A DNA stretch of 64,000 nucleotides from Halomicrobium zhouii (lineage in GTDB: Archaea; Halobacteriota; Halobacteria; Halobacteriales; Haloarculaceae): assembly GCF_900114435.1 (NCBI RefSeq), contig NZ_FOZK01000001.1, positions 744,001-808,000 of the forward strand, given 5' to 3'. This document shows, piece after piece, positions 62,213-64,000 of this stretch. Within the stretch, counting starts at the first letter, position 1, and every line of letters starts with the position of its first letter. The notes under the pieces are model-generated. The model had not been told where the DNA came from. It worked only from the letters and a program-made list of their open reading frames with translations, and did not search any database. The position numbers and the translations under genes are program-made.

Positions 62213-62359
62213 CAGCGCGTCAGCGAACCACAGACTGCGGGCCGTCGTGAATGTATCTAGCGTGGCAGTAAGACGGCCCTAGGCGTCGCCGGCGAACGTT
62301 CAGCCGATCATACTAATCCCCATACGGAGCTTTAACGCCGACATGAGGAGAACCGAAGC

Positions 62360-63529
62360 GTGAACGCCGTCGTCATTCCGACAGGGCACGAGGCCCAGGG
62401 GTACGTCTGTGTCAGGTCGCTCTCGGAGCAGGGCGTCCGGACTATCGTCGCCTCGGAGAAGGAGGGGGTTCCGGCGGCGGCGTCTCGGTACTGCGACGAG
62501 TCCGTCGACCTGCCGCCGCCGAAAGAGGACCTGCTGGCCTACCGGGACGCCCTGCTCGAACTGGCCGAGCGGGAGACCGTCGAGACGATACTTCCAGTCC
62601 GGCCGGAGGACGGCTACGTCCTCTCTCGTTTCCGCGAGTCGTTCGAGGCGCACGTCTCCCTGCCCGTCCCGTCGTTCGACCAGCTACGAACCGTCCACGA
62701 CCGCCTGCGCCTCGCCGAGGCGGCCGAGGCGGCGGGCGTGCCGGTGCCAGAGACGCGCCGGCTCGCCGACGTCGACGACTGGGGCCCCGAACGCATCGTC
62801 AAGTCCCGGTACAACCTCGTCGTCGACGACTACGTCGACCACCTCGACCCGGGCGAGTCCGCCGTCGTCAAGGCGGTCAAACACCTCCAGCCGGGAACCG
62901 AACCGGACCCCGACGCGATCCGCGAGGCGTACCGCCACGACCCGATCGTCCAGGCGTTCGTCCCCTACGACGAGGAGTACATGTTCGCCGGGCTGTACGA
63001 CCACGGCGAGGCGCTGGCCACCTTCCAGCACCACCAGGTCCGGGGCACCTCCTACACCGGCGGCGGCGGCGTCTACCGCCAGTCGACCGACATCCCCGAA
63101 CTCGACCGCGTCGCCGACGACCTGCTGTCCCACCTGGAGTGGCACGGCCTGGCCTGCATCGAGTACATGCGCGACGAGCGCACCGGCGAGTTCGTCCTCA
63201 CGGAGATCAACCCCCGGATGTGGCAGTCCCTGCCCTCGACTGTCCGCGCCGGCGTCGACTTCCCCCACTACTACTGGCTCCAGGCGACGGACCGGACCGA
63301 CGAGATCGACCCGGACTACGAGATCGGCGTCGGGAGCCACCTGCTCCACGGCGAAGTCGGCTACCTCCTGAGCATCCTCACCGACGACTCGCCGCTCGTC
63401 CAGCGGCCGTCGCTCGCCGGGACCGCCTGGGAGATAGCGGCCTCCTGCCTCTCGGAGCCCCACTTCGACTACCTCAACCTCGACGACCCCGGGCCCTTCC
63501 TCCAGGGCCTCCGGAACAAAGTGAAGTAG
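62360..63529 (+). CDS. ATP-grasp carboxylate-amine/thiol ligase
   Basis: This 389-residue protein starts at GTG 62360, preceded by GAGGAG about 10 bp upstream. The N-terminal PurT/CarB-like domain reads VVIPTGHEAQGYVCVRSLSEQGVRTIVASEKEG. The ATP-grasp fold contains RIVKSRYN, PIVQAFVPYDEEYMFAGLYD and the Mg2+ site LACIEYMRDERTGEFVLTEINPRMWQSLP (E...N-P-R). The C-terminal 90 residues are helical. The substrate is unknown. Related haloarchaeal enzymes are annotated only as carboxylate-amine ligases. Stands alone after trmY. Confidence 0.85.
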   Translation: MNAVVIPTGHEAQGYVCVRSLSEQGVRTIVASEKEGVPAAASRYCDESVDLPPPKEDLLAYRDALLELAERETVETILPVRPEDGYVLSRFRESFEAHVSLPVPSFDQLRTVHDRLRLAEAAEAAGVPVPETRRLADVDDWGPERIVKSRYNLVVDDYVDHLDPGESAVVKAVKHLQPGTEPDPDAIREAYRHDPIVQAFVPYDEEYMFAGLYDHGEALATFQHHQVRGTSYTGGGGVYRQSTDIPELDRVADDLLSHLEWHGLACIEYMRDERTGEFVLTEINPRMWQSLPSTVRAGVDFPHYYWLQATDRTDEIDPDYEIGVGSHLLHGEVGYLLSILTDDSPLVQRPSLAGTAWEIAASCLSEPHFDYLNLDDPGPFLQGLRNKVK

Positions 63530-63706
63530 CTGGGACGAGGTCGGCTGAGAGTAGCTGTGGACCCGTGGCGAGCGGGTGTCAGTGGCCGATTCACAGTCGG
63601 TTGATTGTGCTCTGGCTGTCGATGCTGTGACTGCTGGGCGTGTCTGTGAGTTGCACGGATAGTTCGTCTGAATTGCGCTGGAAGAAGCGACACCGCCAAC
63701 AGCCAG
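63530..63706. other. 3' flank of the ATP-grasp gene
   Basis: No gene visible. This is spacer sequence leading into repeat copy C. Confidence 0.35.
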
Positions 63707-63863
63707 AAAGCCCTCGGCGCGCTCCGGTCCCGGGGCTTGCTGCGCTCCTCACTTCGTTCCGGTGCCCTCAGCGAAAGCTGAGGACTACGCGAGAGCTACG
63801 CTCTCGCGGTCGCTTGCTGCGCCCGGGTTCCCGGACCCCGCCTCGCCCTTTCATTCCGCCAGG
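63707..63863 (+). repeat. Dispersed about 150-bp repeat, copy C
   Basis: From AAAGCCCTCGG to CTCGCCCTTTCATTCCGCC it follows copy A (23027-23196) closely, including TGCCCTCAGCG, CTGAGGACTACGCGAGAGCT and CTCTCGCGGTCGCTTGC. The TGCAAACAC start is replaced by a different sequence. Orientation as copy A. Confidence 0.8.
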
Positions 63864-64000
63864 CATCGCAGCCCTGCCCTTCCCTTGGTCGCGCGATGAA
63901 ACGCGCTCCCGGCCGACCGGCGCGCGGTTGCGGGGCGGTCAGGACGCGTGTCGCGCCGCTAGGCGCGACCGGGGAGGGGTGGCGGAGCCAATCGCGAGCG
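63864..64000. other. Window end, no gene recognised
   Basis: GC-rich sequence with small inverted repeats (GCGCCGCTAGGCGC). No supported reading frame before the edge. Confidence 0.3.

Overview
The window reads as a chromosomal segment of a halophilic euryarchaeon (class Halobacteria). Evidence: high GC in most genes, strongly acidic predicted proteins, archaeal TATA-type promoters 25-30 bp before starts with several probable leaderless genes, Tat-type lipoprotein signals, and marker genes such as cofH (F420 pathway), purS/purQ, trmY and an STT3/AglB-family protein. The genus cannot be fixed from sequence alone.

Layout. (1) 1-14.8 kb, core-like: three tandem paralogous membrane proteins (the first cut by the window edge), cofH, a secreted Asn/Thr-rich protein, a Na+/Ca2+-type exchanger, purC, a CHY zinc-finger protein, purU, a PKD secreted protein next to an AT-rich lipoprotein, purS-purQ, a two-gene ABC exporter, two small proteins and map. 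(2) 15.0-23.0 kb: glmU-like and glmS-like genes (UDP-GlcNAc supply), an STT3-family protein, a Fic/Doc protein, and a DUF4330 pair. (3) 23.2-48.4 kb: a lower-GC surface-glycan island. It holds a polyprenyl-phosphate sugar-1-P transferase, a Wzx-like flippase, a Wzy-like protein, glycosyltransferases, a sulfatase-fold protein, a WbpE/WbpB/WbpD-like trio for a 2,3-diacetamido sugar, a decayed sugar N-formyltransferase, a BNR lipoprotein, a ColD-GFS/ColC-GMD trio pointing to a GDP-colitose-type 3,6-dideoxy sugar, and a small EamA/EmrE-like protein. Three IS remnants and a truncated sulfatase gene show active turnover. (4) 48.6-54 kb: accessory zone with a pRiA4b ORF-3-like gene broken by a stop, a DUF234-type ATPase behind a perfect palindrome, a UPF0175/DUF3368 toxin-antitoxin pair, and a tRNA-Pro(CGG) whose 3' end is duplicated 143 bp downstream, followed by about 1 kb with no credible gene. 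(5) 54-64 kb: a CopD-like membrane protein, a Tat lipoprotein, a four-gene DUF4129/DUF7269-like/DUF58/membrane-protein operon, trmY and an ATP-grasp ligase.

How the genes could work together (inference): GlmS and the GlmU-like enzyme feed UDP-GlcNAc. The 34-36.7 kb trio would turn a UDP-GlcNAc-derived uronate into a diacetamido sugar, and the 41.8-45.2 kb trio would turn GDP-mannose into a 3,6-dideoxy-L-sugar. The sugar transferase would start the chain on a lipid phosphate, glycosyltransferases extend it, the flippase exports it, and the polymerase-like protein and/or STT3-family protein place it on the cell surface. A roughly 150 bp dispersed repeat occurs in opposite orientations at both edges of the island and again near the right end of the window.
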